Shown piece by piece: positions 23,815-33,344 of a stretch of 37,211 nucleotides of DNA. The position numbers and the translations under genes are program-made. Under the pieces are notes generated by a model that saw only the letters and a list, made by a program, of their open reading frames with translations, did not search any database and was not told the origin of the DNA. Source of the DNA: [Limnothrix rosea] IAM M-220 (GTDB lineage: Bacteria > Cyanobacteriota > Cyanobacteriia > Cyanobacteriales > MRBY01); contig NZ_MRBY01000006.1 of NCBI RefSeq assembly GCF_001904615.1, positions 87,817 to 125,027 on the forward strand, in the 5' to 3' direction. Positions within the stretch are counted from its first letter, which is position 1; each line of letters begins with the position of its first letter.

Positions 23815-25251
23815 TCACATTGAACGTAAGAAACCAAAGAATTTAGTTAGAAAGTTTTGCAATGTTTCATTCTCTGCGTATTTCTTTTTTGAGAGTAGTA
23901 AACCTGTTTTGCTGTTGATTTCTGTGAGGGTCGGATAAATGTGGATGCCTGTGAGGGCGGAGACTGGCAGTCGATTCGCCATTGCTAAAACGATTTCTTG
24001 GATCAACTCTCCGGCCATTTTGCCAACCATGTGTGCACCGAGGATTTCACCGTTTTTACGGACAATAATTTTGTTAAAACCGACTGTTGCATCTTCAGCC
24101 TGAGCGCGGTCAACTTCGGCAAAGGGTAATTTGAGCACAAGTACGTCGGCATAACGTTTGCGGGCTTGTTCTTCGCTCATGCCGACCCGCGCCACTTCAG
24201 GATCGGTAAAGGTTGCCCAGGGAATGACGCGGTAATCGATATTTTTCAGAAAAATGGGTAATGGGTTAAGGGCGTTTTGCAGTACGGTAACGGCTTCGTA
24301 GCCTGCTACGTGGGTAAATTGGTAGCCGCCGATCACGTCGCCACAGGCAAAAATATTGCTGTTGGTGGTTTGTAGTTTGTCGTTAACGTGGATGCCTTTT
24401 TTGTCATAGTCTACTCCGGCGGCTTTTAGGTTTAGGGAGTTTACATTAGGGGTGCGGCCTGTTGCTACTAAAATCTCATCGACGATCGCCGCTGCTTGGG
24501 AATCGTTTTCTGTGAAGAGGTGTTTTTTGCCTTTGATCACTTCGACTCGTTTGAGACGGGCTTTTTTGAGGATTTTTAAGCCTTCCCGCACAAATTGTTG
24601 TTCAATTACTGCGGCGGCATCGGGGTCTTCTTTGGGCATCAGGCGATCGCGACTGGCGAAGAGGGTGACTTCTGTGCCGAGGCGATGGAAGGATTGACCC
24701 AATTCGCAACCGATGGGACCAGAGCCAATGACGGCAAGGGATTTGGGTTGTTCGGTGAGGGAAAAAACTTGCTCGTTCGTTAAAAATCCTGCTTCTTTGA
24801 GGCCTTCTACGGGCGGAATGGCTGGACTGGACCCCGTGGAAACTACAAATGCTCTGGCGGTAAGTTTGCGGCCGTTTATTTCGAAGGTTTTCTTGTCGGT
24901 AAATTGTCCACTACCAAAGATTACTTCAACGCCCAGACCTTCAAATCTTTCGGGGGAATCGTTAGGCTCGATGGCGGCGATCGCCTTTTTGACGTGCCCC
25001 ATTGCCTCGGTGAATTTAATTTGAGGGGGCTGAGTATAAATCCCAACGCGATGACCTTCTTTCACTTCATGGGCAACCCGCGCCGCGTGAATCAGGGATT
25101 TACTGGGGACACAGCCGTACCAAAGACAATCGCCACCGAGTTTGTTTTTCTCGACGAGGGCAACCTTTGCCTTCAGCTGAGCCGCAGCACTGGCCACCAC
25201 TAAACCGCCAGAACCGCCGCCAATAATGACGATGTCGTAATCTACAGCCAC
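23815..25251 (-). CDS. FAD-dependent disulfide oxidoreductase, MerA/lipoamide-dehydrogenase-like
   Basis: A 478-residue flavoprotein of the pyridine nucleotide-disulfide oxidoreductase family. It has the FAD-binding GGGSGG (11-16), redox cysteines Cys42 and Cys47 in GGDCLWYGCVPSK, the NAD(P)-binding VIGSGPIGCELGQ and the FAD motif FACGDV. Near the C-terminus the family motif HxHPTxxE reads HIYPTLTE (437-444), so the catalytic His of lipoamide dehydrogenase is Tyr439. The metal-binding N-terminal domain and the C-terminal Cys pair of true mercuric reductase are absent. I infer a disulfide- or quinone-reducing enzyme rather than a confirmed mercury reductase. No mer genes are nearby. A basic/hydrophobic tail (QNFLTKFFGFLRSM) extends beyond the usual fold. 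Confidence 0.88.
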   Translation of the reverse strand: MAVDYDIVIIGGGSGGLVVASAAAQLKAKVALVEKNKLGGDCLWYGCVPSKSLIHAARVAHEVKEGHRVGIYTQPPQIKFTEAMGHVKKAIAAIEPNDSPERFEGLGVEVIFGSGQFTDKKTFEINGRKLTARAFVVSTGSSPAIPPVEGLKEAGFLTNEQVFSLTEQPKSLAVIGSGPIGCELGQSFHRLGTEVTLFASRDRLMPKEDPDAAAVIEQQFVREGLKILKKARLKRVEVIKGKKHLFTENDSQAAAIVDEILVATGRTPNVNSLNLKAAGVDYDKKGIHVNDKLQTTNSNIFACGDVIGGYQFTHVAGYEAVTVLQNALNPLPIFLKNIDYRVIPWATFTDPEVARVGMSEEQARKRYADVLVLKLPFAEVDRAQAEDATVGFNKIIVRKNGEILGAHMVGKMAGELIQEIVLAMANRLPVSALTGIHIYPTLTEINSKTGLLLSKKKYAENETLQNFLTKFFGFLRSM

Positions 25252-25455
25252 AATCTATAGCCCCCCTAGGGCATTTCTGCTGTTTTCATTTTGCGCGAAA
25301 TCGGCAGCAATAAATCCTCTAAACGTAGATTTTCAGGAAATTTTCAACTCTCGCCCAGCTCAGGCTTAATTTTGAGTGATCTTCCTTAGTTTTCTCTCAG
25401 CTTTTAGGTTGAGGCTAATCTTTAGCAGACTGCTTACAATGTCACCAGTAAAAAA

Positions 25456-26259
25456 ATGAGCAAGTTAGTTCTGGGGAAAAAACAAATGATATTACGACGA
25501 TTTTTGTATGGTGTAATAGTTGCGGCGATCGCCCTATTGAGCGTGACATTTCGCGCTGATGCCCAACTGGTGACTAATACAGTAAATTACGACATTGCCG
25601 GAGAATCCTTTACCGGATATGTAGCACGCAATGAAGGATTCGGCGACGAACAACCCATTGTTCTGCTCATTCACGATTGGGATGGCTTAAATAGCTATGA
25701 AGAGAAGCGTGCAGAAATGCTCGCAACCCAAGGCTATACCGTGATGGCGATCGATCTCTATGGCAGTGACGTTCGACCCCAAACTGTTGATGAATCCCGC
25801 GCCGCAAGCAGTAAACTTTACGGCGATCGCAACCTCATGCGTGAACGTTTATTTGCCAGCCTAGAAGTAGCCAAAGGATTAGAAGGCATTAACCCAGAAA
25901 AAATCGCCACAATAGGCTACTGTTTCGGCGGTGCAGCCGTACTCGAATTTGCCAGATCCGGTGCAGATTTAGACGGCTTTGTCTCATTTCATGGCAGCTT
26001 AGGTTTACCCGAAGGACAAGACTATAGCCAAACCCTAGGCAAACTTTTAGTACTCCACGGCTCTGCCGATCCAGTTTCTGGCATAGATGAATTTGCTGCC
26101 CTAGCCACTGACCTCACCGAGGCTAGCGTGGACTTTGATATGGAGCTGTACGGCGGAGTCTTGCACTCCTTTACAAAATGGAGTTCCGACGACTATGACC
26201 CAGACGCAGATCTCCAGTCCTGGGACGAACTATTAGAATTTTTGCCCAGCATCTTTTAA
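25456..26259 (+). CDS. Exported dienelactone hydrolase-like alpha/beta hydrolase
   Basis: A 267-residue protein with an N-terminal signal (basic MILRRFLYG, hydrophobic core, cleavage-like ADA/Q near residue 36), so it is likely periplasmic. The hydrolase core has the Cys nucleophile elbow GYCFGG (Cys156), Asp205 in HGSADP and His237 in GVLHSFT, the Cys-Asp-His triad of dienelactone hydrolases. The physiological ester is unknown. It could start at the internal ATG at 25486 (MILRRFLYG), which would give a more typical signal peptide; I kept the upstream ATG at 25456. Confidence 0.86.
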   Translation: MSKLVLGKKQMILRRFLYGVIVAAIALLSVTFRADAQLVTNTVNYDIAGESFTGYVARNEGFGDEQPIVLLIHDWDGLNSYEEKRAEMLATQGYTVMAIDLYGSDVRPQTVDESRAASSKLYGDRNLMRERLFASLEVAKGLEGINPEKIATIGYCFGGAAVLEFARSGADLDGFVSFHGSLGLPEGQDYSQTLGKLLVLHGSADPVSGIDEFAALATDLTEASVDFDMELYGGVLHSFTKWSSDDYDPDADLQSWDELLEFLPSIF

Positions 26260-26416
26260 AAACTTTGTTTTAATTAAAAAACTATGTCCACCAACAGCAT
26301 CCGCTAACATTTAACCTTTGCCACTTATCCGCATCGTCCTTCCTTATAAGTATTCAGGCAAGCAGAAAGATCCTTTAGGATAAACTCTATAAATAATTTG
26401 AGAGGAATATTAACCA

Positions 26417-26809
26417 ATGGAACTCATTAGTATGCTGACCGAGCAATTAGGAGTCTCTGAGCACCAAGCAAAAGGTGGCTCTGGTCTATTATTTAAGCTG
26501 GCAAAAGATCAACTAAACAATGAAGAATTTGGTCAAATTGCCAAGGTCGTGCCGCACATTGAATCTTTAATGCAGACAGCTCCACCAAAAGAAGATGCCG
26601 GCATGGTAGGAATGCTCGGTGGTTTTGCCTCTTCCCTTGGCGGCGATCAGATGGCAACCATTGGCACATTGGCCCAGTTAGCTGGGGGCTTTAAATCCCT
26701 CGATCTTGACCCCACTATGATCCAAAAGTTTGCGCCGATTATTATGACTTTTTTGCAGTCAGAAGGCGGAGAACAGGTTAAGTCTCTCCTTAAAAAAGCG
26801 ATTCAATAA
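26417..26809 (+). CDS. DUF2780-like small protein
   Basis: A 130-residue protein of unknown function resembling DUF2780 proteins: LTEQLGVSEHQAKGGSGLLFKLAKDQL at the N-terminus (about 7-35), a Gly/Met-rich middle (VGMLGGFASSLGGD) and a helical end (MIQKFAPIIMTFLQSEGGEQVKSLL). There is no signal peptide. A GAGAGGA ribosome-binding site at about 26401 precedes the ATG. It is flanked by its own upstream AT-rich promoter region and by a palindrome downstream. Confidence 0.68.
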   Translation: MELISMLTEQLGVSEHQAKGGSGLLFKLAKDQLNNEEFGQIAKVVPHIESLMQTAPPKEDAGMVGMLGGFASSLGGDQMATIGTLAQLAGGFKSLDLDPTMIQKFAPIIMTFLQSEGGEQVKSLLKKAIQ

Positions 26810-26906
26810 TGCTCATTATTTAACTCACTATTCAATGATTTAACTCATTATTTAAAAACTAGAGCTATCTAACGTGAGTTCTGGTTGAGTAGTAGGCAAG
26901 ATTGGC

Positions 26907-26930
26907 AGGGGTTTAACATGTTAAGCCCTT
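26907..26930. repeat. 24-bp near-perfect palindrome between DUF2780 gene and glcD
   Basis: A centre TTAACATGTTAA is flanked by GGGG and CCC with two G-T pairs. It lies between convergent genes, about 100 bases after DUF2780 and 150 bases before the glcD stop, so a terminator without T run or a protein-binding site are both possible. Just upstream a short repeated phrase (TTAACTCA, 26820-26850) is also present. Confidence 0.6.
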
Positions 26931-27082
26931 ACAGGATAAAGCTTTAAAGTCTATCAGATGTCTTAACTTTGATGGCTTTGACTACCGATAACTAAAGGTT
27001 TCATGACATCGGGGTTCAGCCTGTTAAAACCTGACAAAACTCGTTTAAAGTCGCAATGTCATTTTGAGAGCAAACAAAGTTT

Positions 27083-28567
27083 TTAGAAAAGATCAGCGTT
27101 TTTGAATTTTGTCACGTCTGTCATTTTTGCTGATTCACCGCAGGTGCGCGGCGTTGGAAATAGTTTTTCGGGATTCGCTAAACCTTTAGGATTAAATACA
27201 TCACGTACATATCCCATCGTTTCTAGGTCTGTGTCGCTAAACATATCGGGCATATACATTTTTTTGTCGGAGCCAATGCCATGTTCGCCGGAAATGCTAC
27301 CGCCCATGGTGACACATAGTTTGAGGATCTCGCCGCCAATTTCTTCTACTTCTTCTAAAGCTCCCGGCAAGGCACTGTTGTAGAGAATTAGGGGATGTAG
27401 ATTACCATCGCCGGCGTGAAAGACATTGGCAATTTTGTAACCATGGCGATCGCCGATGGCATTAATTTCTGTCAACACTTCGGCGAGTTTCGTCCGAGGA
27501 ATCACACCATCCTGCACAAAATAATCAGGGCTAATATTACCCGCTGCCGCAAAGGCAGATTTCCGTCCTTTCCAAAGCTTCATGCGAGTATCAAGATCCG
27601 AAGCGGTTGTAATATTCCTTGCTCCCTGTGCCAAACAGATTTCTTTGACCCGCTGCTTAGCGGCATGGACTTCTGTTTTCATCCCGTCAATTTCCACCAG
27701 CAAAATCGCTTCGGCATCCCGTGGATAGCAGTCAAGCTTCACGACATCTTCTACGGCATTAATGCTGAAATTATCCATAATTTCCATGCCTGCTGGGATA
27801 ATGCCTGCGCTGACGATCGCCGCCACAGAGTTTCCCGCCGCTTCAATGGACGTATAGTCGGCCAAGAGGGTGCAAATCGCTTCTGGTTTTTTGAGGATTT
27901 TGAGCGTAATTTCGGTGGCAATGCCAAGGGTTCCTTCAGATCCAACAAAGACCCCCATCAAATCATAGCCGGGCATTTCGGGGACAACGCCGCCGAGGGT
28001 GACCACAGCCCCAGTCGGTGTGACAACCTTTAGCTGTAATACGTGATTTGTGGTGACACCGTATTTAAAACAGTGCACGCCACCAGAGTTTTCGGCAATA
28101 TTACCGCCAATGGAGCAAACGCTTTGGCTAGAGGGATCTGGTGCGTAGTAAAAGCCGTCACCGCTCACTGCTTGGGTAACCCAGTTATTAATCACGCCGG
28201 GTTGAACGGTAATTTGGTGGTTATCGTAGTCAATCTTTAAGATCTTGCGCATCCGCGCTGTTACGATCAAAATGCCATCTTTTAAGGGCAAAGCGCCTCC
28301 CGATAGGCCTGTTCCCGCCCCCCGCGCTACCCAAGGGATGTCTTGGTCATGGCAAAATTTGACGATCGCCGCAATTTCTTCCGTCGTTTTCGGTAAGACA
28401 ACAAGAGCCGGACGCTGACGATAGGCACTCAGACCATCACACTCATAGGTCAAAATTTCTTCTTTACGTCGTACCACCCCATCGCGACCCACGATCTCCA
28501 CGAGTCGTCGCTGAATCCATCGCCAATCAGTTACTGTCTTTCTCATAGGGGCGATCGCCTGTGGCAT
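27083..28567 (-). CDS. glcD: Glycolate oxidase/dehydrogenase subunit GlcD (FAD-linked oxidase)
   Basis: Oxidises glycolate to glyoxylate in photorespiratory glycolate removal; in cyanobacteria GlcD-type dehydrogenase works with quinone or other acceptors. The 494-residue protein has the FAD-binding N-terminal domain (PWVARGAGTGLSGGALPLKDG, about 85-105; DPSSQSVCSIGGNIAENSGG, about 143-162) and a C-terminal FAD_oxidase_C domain ending in HAGDGNLHPLI and GGSISGEHGIGSDK, all diagnostic. The start may instead be at the second Met (28546, MRKTVTDW). glcE and glcF are not in the window. Confidence 0.9.
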   Translation of the reverse strand: MPQAIAPMRKTVTDWRWIQRRLVEIVGRDGVVRRKEEILTYECDGLSAYRQRPALVVLPKTTEEIAAIVKFCHDQDIPWVARGAGTGLSGGALPLKDGILIVTARMRKILKIDYDNHQITVQPGVINNWVTQAVSGDGFYYAPDPSSQSVCSIGGNIAENSGGVHCFKYGVTTNHVLQLKVVTPTGAVVTLGGVVPEMPGYDLMGVFVGSEGTLGIATEITLKILKKPEAICTLLADYTSIEAAGNSVAAIVSAGIIPAGMEIMDNFSINAVEDVVKLDCYPRDAEAILLVEIDGMKTEVHAAKQRVKEICLAQGARNITTASDLDTRMKLWKGRKSAFAAAGNISPDYFVQDGVIPRTKLAEVLTEINAIGDRHGYKIANVFHAGDGNLHPLILYNSALPGALEEVEEIGGEILKLCVTMGGSISGEHGIGSDKKMYMPDMFSDTDLETMGYVRDVFNPKGLANPEKLFPTPRTCGESAKMTDVTKFKNADLF

Positions 28568-28988
28568 GATTTTTCAGAATCTAGAAAAAATAAACAGGCC
28601 TTGATTTTAACTTTCTCCCCCGGCAAACTGAAACATTTGCTACAAAGTTTTATGGCAAACCGGAAGGCGATCGCCCCCCTCAGTCCAAAAACACACCAAA
28701 AAAAATCAGCTTTTGAGCCGCAATCTACTAAATCCTCAATATCGTCATTTCACATATTCCCCATAAATCCTAGAGTGCTCCATTTCCTTCCTTTGAGAAG
28801 GGACTCGCACAAGTTTCGACAGAGATCAGACATCAGTTATCGCTCAAAGTCCTGCCTTCAGGAAGGGGGTCGAAGACCCACAAGGATTTCGACAGGTTAC
28901 GCAAAATCTATCGAGAACTCACCCCTAGCAGCTCCAAAAAAAAACTTACCAATTCCGATTCACCATATCTATATCTATAATCTAAAAC
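28568..28988. other. 421-bp intergenic region with a decayed direct repeat
   Basis: Between glcD (upstream region) and the phytochrome gene (downstream end). It holds one HIP1 site near 28668 and two imperfect direct repeats of 37 and 41 bp (28786-28822 and 28855-28895). The only long frame on the plus strand (28601-29002) has biased, Ser/Lys-rich composition and runs into the phytochrome gene, so I do not call it a gene. Confidence 0.6.
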
Positions 28989-31772
28989 TCAAAAATCCCT
29001 AGGATGTTTCTCCGTCGGTAACCAGCTTTTTAAAATTTCTTGCAGTTCAATAATCCGAAAAGGCTTAGCCAAATAGTCATTCATGCCAGCCTGGAGACAT
29101 TTCTCGCGATCGCCAGCCATGGCATTAGCCGTCATCCCAATCACTGGCGTATGGAGATTATTCTTTTTCTTATATTCCCTAAACTGACTAGCAATCATAT
29201 AACCACTGACACCCGGTAGCTGACAATCAAGCAACACCACATCATAATGGCTAAACTCCGACACCTTTTCACTAGCGACATTGCCATCCCCAATCACATC
29301 ACAATCAAAACCCAGCTTTTCGAGCATTTTCGTTGCCAGTTTTTGATTCAGAAGATTATCCTCAATCAAAAGAATTTTCGGTTGACTCGCTTGTAACAAC
29401 AATTCCAACTCCATTAACTCCGATGTTTGATTCTCCCACTGATCTACCACAACCGGGAAAGGTAACCTCACAGCAAAGCAAGATCCAACACCCACCTCAC
29501 TCTCTACTCCAATCTCACCACCCATCACATGAGCGAGCTTACGGCAGATAGCAAGCCCAAGACCTGTACCCTCATAATGCCGATTCATCGCCCCATCTAC
29601 CTGGGTAAAAGAATCAAAAATATCACCTTGATGCTCCGCTGCAATCCCAATTCCTGTATCTCTCACAGTAAAATCAACCATAACCCGCGCAGCCTGCATA
29701 GAGTCCTGTTTGACCTGTAAAGAAATAGTAACAGAACCCTTTTCTGTGAACTTAATGGCATTACGCACTAAATTAATTAAAATTTGCTCCAATCGTCGGC
29801 AAGCACCAGAAACAATCGGCAAATTTGGCTGTAATTTTAGATAAAACCCTAACCCTTTCTCAGCGGCAGCAGGGGCAAGTAGCTCATAGTTTCTCTGAAA
29901 AATTTCAGAGAGCGAAAATTCCTCTGCTTCTAACGTTAATTCACCAGCTTCAAGCTTTGATAAATCCAAAATATCATTAATGATGTTTAATAATTGTTCG
30001 CCGCCATAATTAATAGATTGCAAATAGCCTTTTTGCTCTATATCTAGATCGGTCATCTCTAACAGTTGAGTGAAACCAAGAATTGCATTCATCGGCGTAC
30101 GAATTTCATGACTCATATTTGCCAAAAATTCGCTCTTTGCAACGCTAGCAACTTCTGCTTTTTGGAGAGAATTTTGTAATGCGGCTTGGGATTGTTTGAG
30201 CACAGCAAGGATTAGGCTATGGCGCAGATTTGTGATGGCTTTAATTTCTATCGCCTTCCATGGAAGACTATGACCCCGTACCGACTCTTGCCATAACAAA
30301 AAGGAAGTGCGCGGGTTTAATGCAGTAATATCATCGGCACTTTTGGGGAGGATGGTGTCTTGGGGATGGCCACTCCAGCTCACAGTGTAAGTTTGTGGTA
30401 GCCGAAACCAGGCTAGCTGACAGAAAATATTTTCAATACCAATGGTGATCACGATCGCCCCGCCAAAGGGTTGCTGAAACTGTTGAACCTTCGGGTCATC
30501 ACGTTCTAGGGCATCGGTCACATAAAGATCATTACTATGTTCTGCCCTAATCCCGTCTAAAAATACGAGGATTTCTGACGGCTTTGGTACGATACCGCTA
30601 GACGCAACGGTTTGGTCAAAACGGACAACGCAACCATCGGCCGACACTAGTTTTAAAAGGGCATCGCGGCTCTGGCACAGCTGCTCAAGAAAATGCTGGG
30701 GGGAGTCTAAAAGGCTTTGGCGAATACGGGTTTCGATCGCCTCGATTTGTTGTTCATATTGGGCAAATGCTTGTTTTTGCTTAACGGCAATTTCTAATGA
30801 AGCAACGTTTCTGAGTAGTCCACAAACTTTGCGAATGTGGGGACTCAGCCAGCGGGGGCTATAGTGATGTCCCGTAACTAGACCCCATAAACGATTTTCA
30901 TCGGTTAGGGCGATGGCAATAGAGCCACGAATGCCTTCCATATTAACCAGATATTGACAGTGGCACTCACTGGGAGCACGCAGAGTCATTTTGCTGATTG
31001 CTAGCTTTTGGTCTCCTTGGATTGGCACAGACGGGGCTAGGGTATCCCCAATTAAACTAACACCGCGCTCTTTAAAGAGGGCTCTGGCTTCGGCAGGAAT
31101 GTCAGTCGCAGGGTAGGTTAGACCGAGAAAAGATTCCCGTTCTGCTGGAGCGACTTCGGCACGCACAATACCCGTGTCATCTTCTTGAAATTGGTACAAC
31201 ATCACCCTGTCATAGCCAATAATCTCAGCAAAGACATGGCACAGTACATCGTAGAGCTGCTCTAGGCTAGCTGTCTGGCGAATTCTGAGGATACCTTCTG
31301 CTAGTTGGTTATAAAGTTTTTCTAGGGTTTTTCTTGACAGGGGCGTAAATGTTTCTAGTCCGAGAAATAGCTTGTCTTGATCTTGCTGAAATTCTCCGAG
31401 GAATTGTTTATTAGGGGAAGTACCAGCCAATGATTTTTTAAGGGATAAAACATAGGGATTGAGGGACTGGATGTCTGTTTCGCTGTCGGCGATCGCCGCC
31501 CGCATCCCTTGAATATCCCGCTTCGTCAATAGCGACGTTAAAGATTGACCCCGCAGCTCTGTAGCCCTAATACCCAAATATTCAGACGTATTTTCACTAG
31601 CCTGAAGAATCTCTAAATCAGGTAACTGCAAAACCAAGAGACACCCATTGCCTTGAATCTTGTCAAGATAGGTCAGTGATTCACCGTAACTAAATTGTTG
31701 TCCTATTTCTACCAACTTTTCGCGCCATGATATATCGCTGCGGGTATCCATGGCTGAATTTAAAGGTGTCAT
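28989..31772 (-). CDS. Phytochrome hybrid histidine kinase (PAS-GAF-PHY-HisKA-HATPase-REC)
   Basis: A 927-residue photoreceptor kinase. PAS (about 35-125): [25 protein letters not shown] (about 155-330): [21 protein letters not shown] with Asp224, and [15 protein letters not shown] with Cys270-His271, the position of the bilin-attaching Cys in Cph1-type phytochromes. PHY (about 345-515): tongue motif NPRTSF and [12 protein letters not shown]. HisKA with His555 in SHEIRTP; HATPase with [15 protein letters not shown] and GTGLGLAI; C-terminal receiver (about 799-918) with Asp849 and Lys903. I infer a red/far-red reversible hybrid kinase, probably using phycocyanobilin. It lacks an N-terminal biliverdin-type Cys. 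Cys272 is an extra Cys beside the chromophore site. No heme oxygenase or pcyA is nearby. Confidence 0.93.
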   Translation of the reverse strand: MTPLNSAMDTRSDISWREKLVEIGQQFSYGESLTYLDKIQGNGCLLVLQLPDLEILQASENTSEYLGIRATELRGQSLTSLLTKRDIQGMRAAIADSETDIQSLNPYVLSLKKSLAGTSPNKQFLGEFQQDQDKLFLGLETFTPLSRKTLEKLYNQLAEGILRIRQTASLEQLYDVLCHVFAEIIGYDRVMLYQFQEDDTGIVRAEVAPAERESFLGLTYPATDIPAEARALFKERGVSLIGDTLAPSVPIQGDQKLAISKMTLRAPSECHCQYLVNMEGIRGSIAIALTDENRLWGLVTGHHYSPRWLSPHIRKVCGLLRNVASLEIAVKQKQAFAQYEQQIEAIETRIRQSLLDSPQHFLEQLCQSRDALLKLVSADGCVVRFDQTVASSGIVPKPSEILVFLDGIRAEHSNDLYVTDALERDDPKVQQFQQPFGGAIVITIGIENIFCQLAWFRLPQTYTVSWSGHPQDTILPKSADDITALNPRTSFLLWQESVRGHSLPWKAIEIKAITNLRHSLILAVLKQSQAALQNSLQKAEVASVAKSEFLANMSHEIRTPMNAILGFTQLLEMTDLDIEQKGYLQSINYGGEQLLNIINDILDLSKLEAGELTLEAEEFSLSEIFQRNYELLAPAAAEKGLGFYLKLQPNLPIVSGACRRLEQILINLVRNAIKFTEKGSVTISLQVKQDSMQAARVMVDFTVRDTGIGIAAEHQGDIFDSFTQVDGAMNRHYEGTGLGLAICRKLAHVMGGEIGVESEVGVGSCFAVRLPFPVVVDQWENQTSELMELELLLQASQPKILLIEDNLLNQKLATKMLEKLGFDCDVIGDGNVASEKVSEFSHYDVVLLDCQLPGVSGYMIASQFREYKKKNNLHTPVIGMTANAMAGDREKCLQAGMNDYLAKPFRIIELQEILKSWLPTEKHPRDF

Positions 31773-32099
31773 ATCAAGTAATGCCGTCTCAAACTTACTC
31801 TAGTAGCCGTATTTATCTTGTGATCTAAAGCAGATTAGTCACAGCAAAGTATTAGCAACTAGTCGTTTTTTTTGTTAGTTTTAATTGCTAATTTTAACAC
31901 CGACAATAAATTCCTGCTTTATCGTTTTTTGTCTATGACAATACTATTACCAATCAGCTAAACCCAATATATGATGCAGCCTTTTGTGTTGTATCAATGG
32001 TAATCAAGCAACAACACATCAAAAAAAAGCTGAGCAATAATGCTCAACTCCTATTTAATAAAAAAAGGCAATATTTTGATGGCAAACTAACAGAATAAA
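31773..32099. other. 327-bp intergenic region with the argJ terminator
   Basis: AT-rich region that contains the promoter of the phytochrome gene and the argJ terminator at 32021-32048. No frame or RNA is recognisable. Confidence 0.6.
32021..32048 (-). terminator. Rho-independent terminator of argJ
   Basis: On the minus strand GTTGAGCA, loop TTAT and TGCTCAGC make a stem of about 8 bp with one mismatch, followed by eight T residues (A run 32021-32028 on the plus strand). It lies 50 bases after the argJ stop. Confidence 0.85.
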
Positions 32100-33344
32100 T
32101 TACGTTGTGTACTCAGCATTAATACGCACATAGTCATAACTCAGATCGCACCCCCAAGCTGTCCCTGAACCTTCACCATCACCCACAGACACGGCAATGA
32201 GCACGGTATCATCCACTAAGTATTCGCCTGCTGCGCGATCCTTGAGATATTGGCTAGCGGCTTCACGGTCAAATGGGAGGGGTTGTCCTTCGTTCATGAG
32301 CGGCATGTCACCGAGGGAAATTTGTAGATCTTCCTGTCTGAAGGTCACTCCTGCGCGCCCTGAGGCGGCCGCAATTCTGCCCCAGTTGGGATCGCGACCG
32401 AAGATCGCTGATTTCACGAGGGAAGAGCCAGCAATTGTCCGGGCAATTTTTCGGGCGGAGAGGTCATCGACGGCTCCCGACACTTGAATTTCCATCAGGC
32501 AAGTTGCGCCTTCGCCGTCACGGGCAATGGATTTTGCCATGTATTGACAGACTTCGGTGAGCATCGCCTCTAGCTTTTTTGCGTTGGGAGATTCTGGTTC
32601 GGTAATGGCTGTGGTACGGGATTGGCCATTGGCCATGGCAATAATGCAATCATTGGTACTGGTATCGCCATCAACGGTAATTTGGTTAAAGCTTTTATCG
32701 ACAGCGCGGGACAGCATCGCTTGCCAAAGCTGGGTTGAAACGGCCGCATCGCAGGTGACAAAACCGAGCATTGTCGCCATATTCGGGTGAATCATGCCGG
32801 AGCCTTTGCAGATACCGCCGATTCTTACTGGGCGATCGTCAATCATGGTCTCAAGGGCGATCGCCTTAGTGACGAGATCCGTGGTAATAATCGCCTCGGA
32901 GGCCGCATCACCACCTTCTGGCGAGAGGGCTGCAACGACTTTTGGAATACCCGGTCGCATGGCTTCCATTTTTAGTTGTTGACCAATGACACCGGTGGAG
33001 GCGATCTGCACTGCTTGGGGCGTAATGTTTAATTCTTTGGCTACCAGCTCTGCACATTCAACGGCATTGGCCCAACCCTGTGCGCCAGTCGCCGCATTGG
33101 CTTGACCTGCATTACAAAGGATGGCGCGACTACTTGCTTTTTTCTGAAGTTGCTTGCGGCAATAGTCGACACAGGCAGCGCGTACTTCTACTTGGGTGAA
33201 CACTCCAGCGGTAATGGCTTCGGTATCGGAAACGATTAGAGCTAAATCCGGTGCTCCTGATGGCTTGAGCCCGGCGGTAATTCCGGCTGCCCGAAAGCCT
33301 TTGGGGGCGGTTACACTACCTGAGATTTTCTGCCAATCTGCCAT
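32100..33344 (-). CDS. argJ: Bifunctional glutamate N-acetyltransferase/amino-acid acetyltransferase ArgJ
   Basis: Transfers acetyl from N-acetylornithine to glutamate in the arginine cyclic pathway, and may also use acetyl-CoA. At 414 residues it has full length and the autoproteolysis site HPNMATMLG, where Thr191 becomes the nucleophile of the beta chain. CNAGQANAATGAQGW and GICKGSGMIHP upstream are diagnostic, and the C-terminal GDGEGSGTAWGCDLSYDYVRINAEY is conserved. It stands alone with its own terminator. Confidence 0.95.
   Translation of the reverse strand: MADWQKISGSVTAPKGFRAAGITAGLKPSGAPDLALIVSDTEAITAGVFTQVEVRAACVDYCRKQLQKKASSRAILCNAGQANAATGAQGWANAVECAELVAKELNITPQAVQIASTGVIGQQLKMEAMRPGIPKVVAALSPEGGDAASEAIITTDLVTKAIALETMIDDRPVRIGGICKGSGMIHPNMATMLGFVTCDAAVSTQLWQAMLSRAVDKSFNQITVDGDTSTNDCIIAMANGQSRTTAITEPESPNAKKLEAMLTEVCQYMAKSIARDGEGATCLMEIQVSGAVDDLSARKIARTIAGSSLVKSAIFGRDPNWGRIAAASGRAGVTFRQEDLQISLGDMPLMNEGQPLPFDREAASQYLKDRAAGEYLVDDTVLIAVSVGDGEGSGTAWGCDLSYDYVRINAEYTT

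Noticed and set aside
23815-25251. Calling the flavoprotein mercuric reductase (merA)
   Set aside because: It lacks the metal-binding N-terminal domain and C-terminal Cys pair, and no mer genes are nearby.
27416-28033. 205-codon plus-strand frame inside glcD
   Set aside because: Shadow of glcD, which has complete family motifs on the other strand.
28601-29002. 133-codon plus-strand frame in the glcD-phytochrome gap
   Set aside because: No ribosome-binding site, no recognisable motif, Ser/Lys/Pro-rich composition, and its end overlaps the phytochrome gene.
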